A DNA stretch of 32,651 nucleotides from an uncultured Caryophanales bacterium (GTDB lineage: Bacteria; Bacillota_I; Bacilli_A; RF39; UBA660), in assembly GCA_945228905.1 (NCBI GenBank), contig CALYOH010000007.1, forward strand, positions 1 through 32,651. Direction: 5' to 3'. The notes under the pieces are model-generated. The model had not been told where the DNA came from, ran no database searches, and was given only the letters and a program-made list of their open reading frames with translations. A program made the translations under genes and the position numbers. Shown here in pieces: positions 8,386 through 16,925 of this stretch. Each line of letters opens with the position of its first letter. Position 1 is the first letter of the stretch.

Positions 8386-9811
8386 TTTTTCTTTTAGCAA
8401 CTGCATTATATGCTTCTTCTTCATCATTGAAATAGATAGTTCCAGTATTTAGTTTTTCATATGTTTCATTTCCTTTTCCAAGAATTAATACCATATCATT
8501 TTCTTCTGCCATATCTATTGCTTTTGTAATTGCTTCTCTTCTATCTATTACTATTTCATAATTAGTATGTTTATTTTTTAGTTCTGATATTATATCTTCA
8601 CATATTTTCATAGGGTCTTCACTTCTTGGGTCTTCATAACAGAATATTGCATGAGTTGCATTTTCTACTACTACATTACCTACCTTAGGTCTTTTATATG
8701 GATCTCTTTCTCCTGCTTGACCTATTACTACTATACTTCTCTTTATGTTTAGAGTATGTACAAATTGTAATAACTTAGCTATACCATTTGGAGTATGTGC
8801 ATAATCTACCATTACATAGTATGGTGTATTTGTCTTTAACAAATCTAGTCTTCCTTCTATTTTTATATTCTTTATATTTTCTAATACTTTATCTAAATTA
8901 AATCCTGCTGCTAAAACTACTAATAAAGCACAAGCTAGATTATATACATTAAAGTCTCCCATTAATGGACTGTTTATTTTTAATTCTTTACCTTTATATT
9001 TATAAACTATATCAGTATGATCTGGATAAACATCATAACTTGCAATTTGTAGATCATTATCTTCTTCTTTACCATATGTTAACACTTGTCCATTACAAGC
9101 ACTCTTCATTTGTTCAAAGTATTCATCATCTTTATTTAGAATACAGAATCCTTCTTTTTTAGTTTGTTTAAATAATTGTTTCTTACATTCCAAATAATTT
9201 TCAAATGAACCATGAATATTTAAATGTTCTGAAGTAACATTAGTATATGCAGACACATCATAAGTCATAGCTTGAAGTCTTCCTCTAAAGAATGCTTCTG
9301 ATGATGCTTCCATTACTGTGTATTTACAACCATATTTAATGAATTCGTCTAAATACATATATAATAGTTGGGCATCTGGTGTAGTATTAGGATTATCCCC
9401 TTTAAACTTAGCACAACTTCTTCCATTAGTACCAATATATCCACATTGGTCACTTCCAATAAGTGTTTGAACTATTGTTGCGGTAGAAGTCTTTCCATCA
9501 GTTCCAGTAATACCTATCATTTTTAATTTTTGATCTGGATAATCATAAAACTTTTGACAAAGATATGGAAGTTCTCTATTAGTATCAGGAACTTTAATAA
9601 TATTTACTCCATCTCTTTTTATGTCTTTACTAACTATAAATGATTTACATCCATTCTTTATAGCGTCATCTATAAAATCATGTCTATCTGCAGTTACTCC
9701 CATAGTACATACAAATAGATCACCTTCTTCTACTTCTTTTGAATTTATTTTAATAGCTTTAATTGGATCATTTGATCCACATCCTTGATATAATTCTTCT
9801 AATGTTTTCAT
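8366..9811 (-). CDS. murE: UDP-N-acetylmuramoyl-tripeptide synthetase (MurE), residue-3 specificity uncertain
   Basis: Cytoplasmic ATP-dependent Mur ligase adding the third stem-peptide residue; 481 residues, normal length. N-terminal domain about 1-95, central ATPase with GTDGKTS 103-109, NTTPD 142-146, EASSEA 168-173 and EHLNIHGS 195-202, and C-terminal ligase domain from about 320 with DYAHTPNG 336-343, GQAGERD 364-370, EDPRSEDP 393-400 and GKGNE 445-449. GxAGERD resembles lysine-type MurE (as in Staphylococcus), whereas the selectivity loop, DNPR in diaminopimelate enzymes and DNPA in lysine enzymes, here reads EDPR. The substrate therefore cannot be named safely. AGGTGA precedes the ATG. 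It stands apart from the other mur genes and diverges from an arginase gene. Confidence 0.92.
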   Translation of the reverse strand: MKTLEELYQGCGSNDPIKAIKINSKEVEEGDLFVCTMGVTADRHDFIDDAIKNGCKSFIVSKDIKRDGVNIIKVPDTNRELPYLCQKFYDYPDQKLKMIGITGTDGKTSTATIVQTLIGSDQCGYIGTNGRSCAKFKGDNPNTTPDAQLLYMYLDEFIKYGCKYTVMEASSEAFFRGRLQAMTYDVSAYTNVTSEHLNIHGSFENYLECKKQLFKQTKKEGFCILNKDDEYFEQMKSACNGQVLTYGKEEDNDLQIASYDVYPDHTDIVYKYKGKELKINSPLMGDFNVYNLACALLVVLAAGFNLDKVLENIKNIKIEGRLDLLKTNTPYYVMVDYAHTPNGIAKLLQFVHTLNIKRSIVVIGQAGERDPYKRPKVGNVVVENATHAIFCYEDPRSEDPMKICEDIISELKNKHTNYEIVIDRREAITKAIDMAEENDMVLILGKGNETYEKLNTGTIYFNDEEEAYNAVAKRKIREESL

Positions 9812-9827
9812 CTAATCACCTATTATC

Positions 9828-9856
9828 ATTATACAGTAAAGATTTTATAAATTAAA
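9828..9856 (-). promoter_or_regulatory. Probable promoter of murE
   Basis: Minus strand: TTTAAT (9856-9851), 17-nt spacer, consensus TATAAT (9833-9828), 16 nt before the start codon. The -35 element is weak. Confidence 0.55.
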
Positions 9857-9865
9857 GTCTTTTTC

Positions 9866-9894
9866 TTGATATAAAAATGGTTTTGTTCTAAAAT
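9866..9894 (+). promoter_or_regulatory. Promoter of the arginase gene
   Basis: TTGATA (9866-9871), 17-nt spacer, TAAAAT (9889-9894). The predicted transcript would start near 9901, at the ribosome binding site itself (AAGGTGA 9900-9906), giving a very short leader. Confidence 0.65.
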
Positions 9895-9910
9895 GTATTA
9901 AGGTGATTAT

Positions 9911-10822
9911 ATGAGAACAATGATATTTGGAGCAGGTTCTGATTTAGGTGTTCACATAGATGGAGCGTCTTTAGGACCAGTACAATTAATGAATGACTTA
10001 GCATCATTTTATCAAGGTGAAACAATGATGTTTGAACAAGATAAATCAATTATTAAAAGTAGAAATTTATCTGATAGAAGAAAGAATGAGTATGAAGTTG
10101 AGAAGTTTAATACTCAATTATATAAAAGTATAGTAGAAAAAACTAAAGAAGAGTATTTTCCTATATTAATTGGTGGAGATCATAGTCTTGCGGTTGCATC
10201 TGCACTTGCTTCGGCAAAAGTAAATAATGATGTTGGTATTATATGGATTGATGCTCATACAGATTATAATACTTTTGAAACTACGGTTACTGGTAATTTA
10301 CATGGCTTACCTCTTGCGGCAATTACTGGATATAAATGTAGTGAAATGAGATTTTATCATGATGGTAAAATTATTCAACCTTCAAGATGTGTTGTTATTG
10401 GAGCAAGAAGTATAGATGAAGCTGAAAAAGATAATGTAAGATATTCTGGAATTACAGTATTCTCTACTGAAGATGTTAGAGAAAAAGGAATAGAAGCTGT
10501 TATGGATGAAGCTTTTAAAATAGCTGGTTATAAAACAAAGGGAGTTCATGTAAGTTATGACTTAGATGTAATTGATCCAGATGTTGCTCCTGGAGTTTCA
10601 ATTCCTGAGTTTGATGGAATTACTGAAGAAGAAGCCATGGAAATTAATGCTTATTTAGTTAATCATTTTGATAAGATTGTTTCTTTTGATTTAGTTGAAT
10701 TTAATCCATTAAGAGATCAAGAAAGAAAAACAGAGCAAATTGCTCTTAATATACTTGCTCAAATTATTAGAGCTGCTGAAAATAAAAAGAAAATAGAAAC
10801 TCCTAATTATATTCAATATTAA
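9911..10822 (+). CDS. rocF: Arginase (ureohydrolase family)
   Basis: Mn-dependent hydrolase of 303 residues converting arginine to ornithine and urea. All six metal ligands of the family are present: H91 in GGDHS (88-92), D114, H116 and D118 in DAHTD, and D217 and D219 in SYDLDVIDPD. The segment TGNLHGLPLA after the second motif and EFNPLRDQERKTEQIA near the C-terminus match arginases rather than agmatinases or formimidoylglutamases, so arginase is preferred; the exact substrate is an inference from family. AAGGTGA lies 4 nt before the ATG. It is a single-gene unit diverging from murE, with a hairpin terminator inside the IS remnant that follows. No other arginine-catabolism gene is in the window. 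Confidence 0.88.
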   Translation: MRTMIFGAGSDLGVHIDGASLGPVQLMNDLASFYQGETMMFEQDKSIIKSRNLSDRRKNEYEVEKFNTQLYKSIVEKTKEEYFPILIGGDHSLAVASALASAKVNNDVGIIWIDAHTDYNTFETTVTGNLHGLPLAAITGYKCSEMRFYHDGKIIQPSRCVVIGARSIDEAEKDNVRYSGITVFSTEDVREKGIEAVMDEAFKIAGYKTKGVHVSYDLDVIDPDVAPGVSIPEFDGITEEEAMEINAYLVNHFDKIVSFDLVEFNPLRDQERKTEQIALNILAQIIRAAENKKKIETPNYIQY

Positions 10823-10902
10823 AACAAAATAAAAGCGATTGATATTGAACTGCACCCCTTAGAATAGGCATCATAAAAAAAGCAGTTCAATAAGAGTGTT
10901 AT

Positions 10903-10932
10903 AATACACTTCCGAATGGAAGTGTATTTTTT
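10903..10932 (+). terminator. Hairpin terminator downstream of the arginase gene
   Basis: Perfect 11-bp stem AATACACTTCC / GGAAGTGTATT, loop GAAT, then a T-run. It lies inside the IS remnant but is oriented to end arginase transcription. Confidence 0.75.
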
Positions 10933-10940
10933 GTGGCAAT

Positions 10941-11240
10941 TCTGATGAGTTAAGGAATGAAATTATCAACAAATATATTTCTGGTATTCCAAGTTCTAGA
11001 TTGGAAAAAGAAGATAATATTCCACAAAAAACTATTAGAAATTGGAACAAAAAGTATATTAGTCACCCCAAATTATATTCTGGACTAGGGAATAAACGTG
11101 GACGAATAAATCAATCTAACTTAACCAAGAAAGATTATAATGAAAGATATGAAATACTAAAAAAAATACCAAGCTTCCTCTTTACAAGAATATATTCAAC
11201 TTGTAGAAGAATGGTATTTTTTATAACGCAACAAGATTAA
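10941..11240 (+). pseudogene. Remnant of an IS3-type OrfA helix-turn-helix transposase subunit
   Basis: In one frame the DNA reads SDELRNEIINKYISGIPSSR, then LEKEDNIPQKTIRNWNKKYI, then a linker and DYNERYEILKK. The first part is a helix-turn-helix of the IS3 OrfA type, and the RYEILKK stretch is typical of the start of the OrfA leucine zipper. No ATG precedes it; the frame opens after a stop at 10902-10904, and only a TTG at 11001 is available as a start. The reading ends at 11240 in unlike sequence. Other frames further on give QEYIQLVEEWYF and YNATRLKSKVKKK, which look coding-like and suggest frameshifts or a deletion joining OrfA to what may be an OrfB tail. Not expected to be functional. 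Confidence 0.6.
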
Positions 11241-11274
11241 AGTCAAAAGTTAAGAAAAAGAGAAAAACTAACAC

Positions 11275-11302
11275 AAAAAGAGAAAAATAATTTTCTCTTT
11301 TT
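11275..11302. terminator. Bidirectional terminator-like hairpin between IS remnant and ftsZ
   Basis: Perfect 12-bp inverted repeat AAAAAGAGAAAA / TTTTCTCTTTTT with loop ATAA. Both strands end in T-rich sequence, so it can stop ftsZ transcripts (minus) and anything from the plus side. It lies 62 nt beyond the ftsZ stop. Confidence 0.6.
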
Positions 11303-11363
11303 TATATCGCTTTTTTTGATGTCTCCTAAATAGGTTTCACATCATTTCAATCATTTTTATTTA

Positions 11364-12491
11364 TTAAAAGTTTCTATCTCTTAAGAATGAAGGAACATCT
11401 CCATAATCTCCTGAAGTTGTGTCATCATCTGTATTATCTGCAGTTAAGATTTCTGGTTGATAAGTATACTCTTCTCTTACAGGTGTTCTTCTTGTTTCTT
11501 TTACTCCATTATAACTTGTTTCAAGTTTTGGTTCAGGTTTTTTCTTATCGAAACCTGTTGCGATAACTGTAACAATTACTTCATCACTTAAGTTCTCATT
11601 AATAACTGATCCGAAGATTGTATTGATATCTGTATTTGAAGCACTTCTTACAACTTCAGCTGCTTGTTCAGCTTCGAATAATGTTAAGTTAACTCCACCA
11701 GTAATATTAATAATTGCATCTGTTGCACCTTCGATAGATTGTTCTAGAAGTGGACTAGATACTGCTTGTTTAGCAGCTTCTAGTGCTCTATCTTCTCCCA
11801 TTCCAATTCCGATACCGATTATAGCACGACCAGAATCTTTCATTACTGTTCTAACATCTGCAAAGTCTAAGTTAACAAGTCCAACTACAGCGATTAAGTC
11901 TGAGATTGATTGTACACCTCTACGTAATACATTATCAACTTCTTTAAATGCTTCAAGCATTGGAGTTGATTTATCAATTATTTCTCTTAATCTATCATTT
12001 GGAATAACTATTAATGTATCAACATGTTTTTTTAACTCTTCAATTCCTGCTAGAGCATTTTCCATTCTTCTCTTTCCTTCGAATGAAAATGGTTTAGTAA
12101 CTATTGCTACAGTTAGAGCTCCTAAACCTTGAGCTATTTCTGCAACTACTGCAGCAGCTCCAGTTCCAGTTCCTCCTCCCATACCAGCCGTTATAAATAC
12201 CATATCAGCTCCAGAAAGGGCATCTTCTATTTCTTTCTTTGATTCAATTGCTGATTCTTTACCAATTTCAGGTTTTCCTCCAGCTCCTAAACCGTCTGTT
12301 AGAGTTGATCCGATTTGAATTTTAACATCTGCTTTACTGCTATTTAATACTTGTAAGTCTGTATTTGCAGCAATAAATTCTACTCCTTTAACACCAGATT
12401 CAACCATTCTATTGATAGCATTTCCACCACCGCCACCTAAACCGATGACTTTGATTTTAGCTAATTGATCCATTTCTAACGATCCTACCAT
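11364..12491 (-). CDS. ftsZ: Cell division protein FtsZ
   Basis: Tubulin-like GTPase that forms the cytokinetic ring. 375 residues: GTP-binding domain with [14 protein letters not shown] (about 16-29), tubulin signature GGGTGTG 105-111, T7-loop catalytic segment NLDFAD, a C-terminal core domain to about 320, a short disordered linker, and the conserved tail [10 protein letters not shown] that binds FtsA/SepF-type partners. AGGAGG lies 8 nt before the ATG. It follows ftsA by 12 nt; the two form the usual pair. The gene faces the IS remnant at its 3' end. Confidence 0.98.
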   Translation of the reverse strand: MVGSLEMDQLAKIKVIGLGGGGGNAINRMVESGVKGVEFIAANTDLQVLNSSKADVKIQIGSTLTDGLGAGGKPEIGKESAIESKKEIEDALSGADMVFITAGMGGGTGTGAAAVVAEIAQGLGALTVAIVTKPFSFEGKRRMENALAGIEELKKHVDTLIVIPNDRLREIIDKSTPMLEAFKEVDNVLRRGVQSISDLIAVVGLVNLDFADVRTVMKDSGRAIIGIGIGMGEDRALEAAKQAVSSPLLEQSIEGATDAIINITGGVNLTLFEAEQAAEVVRSASNTDINTIFGSVINENLSDEVIVTVIATGFDKKKPEPKLETSYNGVKETRRTPVREEYTYQPEILTADNTDDDTTSGDYGDVPSFLRDRNF

Positions 12492-12503
12492 AACCTTTTC
12501 CTC

Positions 12504-13742
12504 CTAATCTACGAAAAAGTGTCCAAACACCTTACCTATCATATTATCATTTACAGCGACTTTAGAATCTACAGATTTCAATGTCTCTGCATCTTCATTA
12601 GTTACCATATTATAATGTTTTCCTCTCAAGTCTAATTTATTATTAAAATATTTAATAGCACCAAAACAGCTACTAAATTTATTATGTCTAACACCTATTG
12701 TGTTCGCATTACATACCTTGGCAACTGCGCCGAATTCTTGGTCTACAAGGTGTGAAAATCCTTCTAATTCGCTCAAGCCACCTGTTATTATTATATAACG
12801 TATTTCTCTATTTGTTAAGTTTTTTATTTCTTTTTTGGAAAGATTTAAAATTTCCTTAACCCTTGCCTCTACTACTTTAGAAACACCCAACTGATTTACT
12901 TCTTTTGTATCTCCTTTAGATATTTCATATACCCATGTTTCATTACTATCAGCAAGTTCTGATAAAGCAACAGAAAAATCTTCTTTTATAACTCTAGAAT
13001 AACTTAATTTAGATTTAAAAATATAAGTAATATCTTTATCAACATTCTTACTTCCCATAGGAATAACACTATTTTTAATTTGAATTCCTCTATTAAAAAT
13101 AGATACATTAGTAGACTCTTCTCCAATATTAATTATTGCTCCTACAAGTTCATCATACATTTTATTTTTAACTGAATAATAATCTCCAAAAGATGAATAA
13201 CATATATCTACTGTTTCTAAACCGCTTAATCTTAATACCTCTAATAATCTATATAATGGTTCTTTTGCAGTAGTACTTATTACTACTCTAGTTTCTAATT
13301 TAGAACCTTTTCTTCCTTTTGGATCTTGAACGTTTTTATCATCATCAATTGTAAATGTTATTGGCATTGCTGTTACCAATTCATTATTAGTGAAATCTTG
13401 TCCTTTTAAACTATCAAGTAAAGCATTGCTTACATCTTGACCAGTAATCTCATTTGGATCTATAACATCAGCATTACCTAAAACAATATCCATATTACAA
13501 TTTTCTGGTGGAACACATGCAATTACTTTAGTAATTTTAATTCCTAACATTTCATTTATTTGTTTAATAGCATTCTTAACACTATTAACTGCACTTTTAG
13601 TTTCAACAATAAAACCATTCTTTATTCCTGAAGATGGACTAGTTGTTGATGCTAAAACATGATATTTTTTATTAAACCTCTCAGCTACAACTACTTTTAT
13701 ACTATCAGTACCTAAATCAATACTTGTATAAATATCACTCAT
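12504..13742 (-). CDS. ftsA: Cell division protein FtsA
   Basis: Actin-like ATPase that tethers FtsZ to the membrane; 412 residues. Phosphate-1 segment SIDLGTDSIKVVVAE near the N-terminus, SHS2/1C domain about 80-165, phosphate-2 segment INIGEESTNVSIF (usually D in place of the N), adenosine motif IITGGLSELEG, and a C-terminal amphipathic membrane-targeting stretch MIGKVFGHFF. An ATG three codons upstream (13751) abuts the ribosome site AGGAG and is too close; the ATG at 13742 is 9 nt away and begins at MSDIYTSIDLG, so I chose it. A promoter is visible just upstream, so ftsA-ftsZ need not depend on the genes before it. Confidence 0.96.
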   Translation of the reverse strand: MSDIYTSIDLGTDSIKVVVAERFNKKYHVLASTTSPSSGIKNGFIVETKSAVNSVKNAIKQINEMLGIKITKVIACVPPENCNMDIVLGNADVIDPNEITGQDVSNALLDSLKGQDFTNNELVTAMPITFTIDDDKNVQDPKGRKGSKLETRVVISTTAKEPLYRLLEVLRLSGLETVDICYSSFGDYYSVKNKMYDELVGAIINIGEESTNVSIFNRGIQIKNSVIPMGSKNVDKDITYIFKSKLSYSRVIKEDFSVALSELADSNETWVYEISKGDTKEVNQLGVSKVVEARVKEILNLSKKEIKNLTNREIRYIIITGGLSELEGFSHLVDQEFGAVAKVCNANTIGVRHNKFSSCFGAIKYFNNKLDLRGKHYNMVTNEDAETLKSVDSKVAVNDNMIGKVFGHFFVD

Positions 13743-13769
13743 AGCATTCATCTCCTATCTTCAAATTAC

Positions 13770-13798
13770 ATTATACTATAAATAATTTTTTTTGACTA
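13770..13798 (-). promoter_or_regulatory. Probable promoter of ftsA-ftsZ
   Basis: Minus strand: TAGTCA (13798-13793), 17-nt spacer, consensus TATAAT (13775-13770), 27 nt before the chosen ftsA start. The -35 matches four of six positions. Confidence 0.55.
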
Positions 13799-13807
13799 GT
13801 TATTATA

Positions 13808-15235
13808 TTATCTTTTCTTGAACAAAAACCTACTATTGCTTTCTAAAACAGACTCATAAGAATTATTATTTCTTAAATAATCATATAGTTGTTCTTCTTC
13901 AGATACAATTAAATAATCAAATTTATATTTATTTAAAAATTTCTTACTATCAAGTTTACCTGATATTAAATTTATATATTCTATAAAAATATCTTCTTTT
14001 TTATTATTAGATTTTAAAAATACTTCTGCTCTTGTATCTATATAAGTTTTATATCCTTTATATTCTAAATAAGGTCCATCTCCAAAAGATGTATATAGTT
14101 TTATATTTTTATTAGTATTCTTATCTAAATAGTTAACTATTTTATCTAGATTAGAACTTAATTTATAATTTTTATTAATTATTGAATTAGTACATGCTCC
14201 AATTAAAATTAATAGACATATTAAATATGCAATAATAGGTTTATTAGTATCTTTACCATCTTTTATTTTTATATATGTACTTATATATGGCATTGTACTT
14301 ATAAAGAACAAACTACAATTTCTTAGATTTGTATATGCCATATATGCTGTTCCTAAAAAGAATAGTAATTGATGAATACTTATCTTTCTCCTATTCTTAT
14401 ATATAATTACTAATAATATAATTGTATATGCAATTAATAAAATAGAATTCCATGTTGTTTGTTTATCTATAAATCCAATATGATGCATTTCTATAATTCT
14501 TTGATTTATTTCTTTTATTCCATATGATCTTAAAAAATATGTCATAGCATCTATTCCATATGGATTAATTAATCCTACTAATATACTAATTATTGATACT
14601 ATTATTAATTTTATTACTCTTTTATCTTTCTTTTTAAAATATAAATATAATAGTTCTACTCCAAATGGTCCAATAAATATAAATAGAATTGGCCACACAG
14701 AACAATGTAGATTAATTAATAATATTGATAATAATGGTATAAAATAAATGCTATTTTTAGACTTGTTTTTTATATAAAGTTCTAATATATATAATTCAAT
14801 TATAAATATTAATATACTAAATATTTGTGGTCTTGGTATTATGAATATTAATTCTAATAATAAATCTAATAGTACTATTATTAATACAGATGAATAAACT
14901 TTATTATTAGAAATAACCATACATAATTTATATATAAAAAACATAATTATTATATTTATTATAAATATAAATATATATAGTCCTATATCTCCTAAATAAT
15001 GATAAAAGAAATATAATAATACACTACTTAGCCATTGTTGCATAACAAAACTTAAACCTGTATGAATAGTTAAAAATTCTGTATGTGGTATTCCATTAGT
15101 TAATACTTCCCTTCCATGGCTAAATAAAAACCATATATCTGTTTCTCTATTCATATCAATAAAGAAAAAGAAAAATAATGGAAGTAAGAATAATAAATAA
15201 CTTGTATATTTAGAAGGTGTATATTTCTTAAACAT
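13808..15235 (-). CDS. GT-C-type polytopic membrane protein (putative glycosyltransferase)
   Basis: 475 residues with about ten membrane helices and a soluble C-terminal part from about 365. After the first helix comes ETDIWFLFSHGREVLTNGIP followed by HTEFLTIHTG and QQWLSSVLLY. This corresponds to the DxWxHxxTGxxIxxxGIPxTDPFS...EWLSEVLLY pattern of a widespread group of membrane proteins resembling lipid-phosphosugar-dependent (GT-C) glycosyltransferases. The C-terminal GDGPYLEYKGYKTYIDTRAE and FDYLIVSEEE also fit that group. Acceptor and donor are unknown. Its ATG shares one base with the stop of the flavin oxidoreductase gene upstream (TAATG). Last gene of the block lying between divIB and ftsA. 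Confidence 0.72.
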   Translation of the reverse strand: MFKKYTPSKYTSYLLFLLPLFFFFFIDMNRETDIWFLFSHGREVLTNGIPHTEFLTIHTGLSFVMQQWLSSVLLYFFYHYLGDIGLYIFIFIINIIIMFFIYKLCMVISNNKVYSSVLIIVLLDLLLELIFIIPRPQIFSILIFIIELYILELYIKNKSKNSIYFIPLLSILLINLHCSVWPILFIFIGPFGVELLYLYFKKKDKRVIKLIIVSIISILVGLINPYGIDAMTYFLRSYGIKEINQRIIEMHHIGFIDKQTTWNSILLIAYTIILLVIIYKNRRKISIHQLLFFLGTAYMAYTNLRNCSLFFISTMPYISTYIKIKDGKDTNKPIIAYLICLLILIGACTNSIINKNYKLSSNLDKIVNYLDKNTNKNIKLYTSFGDGPYLEYKGYKTYIDTRAEVFLKSNNKKEDIFIEYINLISGKLDSKKFLNKYKFDYLIVSEEEQLYDYLRNNNSYESVLESNSRFLFKKR

Positions 15236-16776
15236 TATTTTTCCTCCTGATAAGAGCTATCTACATTAATATTCCATAATTTATCTAAATCATGATTATT
15301 CTTCTTTATCATATCAGCGCATACAAAGCCACTATAAATAGAATGATCCATATTATTATAAGAATGTGTACCATTTCTACCTATACAATATAAGTTTTCA
15401 TAATCATTTAAATACTCTCTTAATTTATCTATTTCACTATAACTATCAAAGTATGCTGGATATGCTTTCTTTACTCTATATACATAACTATCAATTATCT
15501 TATCTTTAATAAATCCCATTCTTTTTAATTCTTCTGCTGCTAGTTTAGTTAATTCTTTATCAGATTTATTCCAGAAAGAATCTCCTTCACTACAGAAATA
15601 TTCTAATCCCATCCAAATAGTATCTTTAGGACTTTTTACCATATATGGAGACCAATTATTAAATATTTGTACTCTTCCCATTGTAACTGATGGATCTTGT
15701 ACATAAATCCAATTATCTGAAATACTACCATGAATAGTCTTTATAGTTTTATGTGGTTTAAGATTTAGTTTATCTACTAATACTCCTATAGTTATAAAAT
15801 CTCTATAAGGTAGATTGTTGCTAATATCTTTAATATTTTTAGGGATCTTATTCATATCATTAACTAAGTCTTTCATTGGCATAGATGATACAACTATGTC
15901 ACAATTAATATCTATCTTTTTATTATTATTCATATAACTAATACTTTTAATCTTATTATTTTCATTATTAATCTTAGTTACTTTACTATTAAGATATATC
16001 TTACCACCCATTTTTTCTATTTCTTCAGCAACATATTCATATAATTCTCCTGGTCCATATTTAGGATATAAGAATTCTTCTATTAGTGATTTTGCTTTGT
16101 TTTTATTTTTTATTTTAAATAATCTATGGAAATAATCTGATATAACTTTTCTTATAGATATACCTTTAGCTCTTTGACTTCCCCAACTTGGATCTATATC
16201 TTTAGGTTCTCTACCCCATACTTTAGTAGTATATTCTTTAAAAAACATAGAGTATAATTTTTTACCAAAACTATTTATATAGAAGTTTTCAAGACTTGTT
16301 TCTTCTAATTTAAATAAAGAAGATTTTATATAACTAAAACCACAATTAATAGATGTTACTAAACCCATATTTTTTAAAGTCTTAAAATTTAAATTAACAG
16401 GATAATCAAAGAATTTTTTATTATAGTAAATTCTAGATACTCTATTTCTTACAAGCATTACTCTATCTTCTTTTTCTGGATCAGGTCCACCTTTCTTTAG
16501 TGATTTATCTAATTCTAAAAGAATATCATCATATGCTTTTTTACCTTGTAATGGAAGTATCTTTAACCAGAACTTTTTAACTTCTTCATTTTTAGTAAAG
16601 AATCTATGTCCTCCAACATCCATTCTATTACCTTTATAATTTATAGTTTTAGATATTCCACCTACCTGAGAATCTTCTTCTAATACTATTACTTCAATAT
16701 TTTTATTATTGCTTAGTAACTTGTATGCACAAGATAGTCCTGCTGGTCCAGCTCCTATAATAACTACTTTCTTCAT
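15235..16776 (-). CDS. FAD/NAD(P)-binding oxidoreductase, UDP-galactopyranose-mutase/amine-oxidase-like fold
   Basis: 513 residues, cytoplasmic. N-terminal Rossmann FAD site VVIIGAGPAGLSCAY (4-18), an acidic E33-E34 end of the second strand, then GGISKT and DVGGHRFFTKN, typical of the flavoprotein group loosely annotated as protoporphyrinogen-oxidase-like or UDP-galactopyranose-mutase-like. A central segment FKEYTTKVWGREPKDIDPSW and the C-terminal CIGRNGTHSYNNMDHSIYSG complete the family pattern. Such proteins commonly sit beside glycosyltransferases, and this one is flanked by GT-C-like genes. True UDP-galactopyranose mutase activity is not shown by sequence. AAAGGAG precedes the ATG; about 150 nt separate it from the gene upstream. 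Confidence 0.8.
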   Translation of the reverse strand: MKKVVIIGAGPAGLSCAYKLLSNNKNIEVIVLEEDSQVGGISKTINYKGNRMDVGGHRFFTKNEEVKKFWLKILPLQGKKAYDDILLELDKSLKKGGPDPEKEDRVMLVRNRVSRIYYNKKFFDYPVNLNFKTLKNMGLVTSINCGFSYIKSSLFKLEETSLENFYINSFGKKLYSMFFKEYTTKVWGREPKDIDPSWGSQRAKGISIRKVISDYFHRLFKIKNKNKAKSLIEEFLYPKYGPGELYEYVAEEIEKMGGKIYLNSKVTKINNENNKIKSISYMNNNKKIDINCDIVVSSMPMKDLVNDMNKIPKNIKDISNNLPYRDFITIGVLVDKLNLKPHKTIKTIHGSISDNWIYVQDPSVTMGRVQIFNNWSPYMVKSPKDTIWMGLEYFCSEGDSFWNKSDKELTKLAAEELKRMGFIKDKIIDSYVYRVKKAYPAYFDSYSEIDKLREYLNDYENLYCIGRNGTHSYNNMDHSIYSGFVCADMIKKNNHDLDKLWNINVDSSYQEEK

Positions 16777-16925
16777 ATTAATTCTCCTTTATTAATTTTA
16801 TTTTATAAATAATATATTGTTCATCTATAATTGTTTCTTTTCTTATATAATTTTTCTAATTTATAATGCTTCTTAATTATTTTATCATGGTTTTCAATAT
16901 CATTATTTATACTGATATATTTGCT

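Larger units (their letters stand above)
10837..11352. mobile_element. Decayed IS3-family (IS150-group-like) insertion sequence
   Basis: About 0.5 kb between the convergent arginase and ftsZ genes. The left end (GATTGATATTGAACTGCACC from 10837, then CCTTAGAATAGGCATC and an A-run ending AAAGC) aligns with the reverse complement of the right end (GATTGAAATGATGTGAAACC, then TATTTAGGAGACATC and an A-run ending AAAGC), an imperfect inverted repeat. TGAACTGCACCCC resembles IS150-type ends as I recall them. Inside is only a fragment resembling OrfA; no DDE transposase (OrfB) domain remains. Exact ends and a target duplication could not be fixed. Confidence 0.65.

Noticed and set aside
11623-12132. 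169-codon open frame on plus across ftsZ
   Set aside because: It is antisense to a fully conserved ftsZ, has serine/isoleucine-rich shadow composition and no ribosome binding site.
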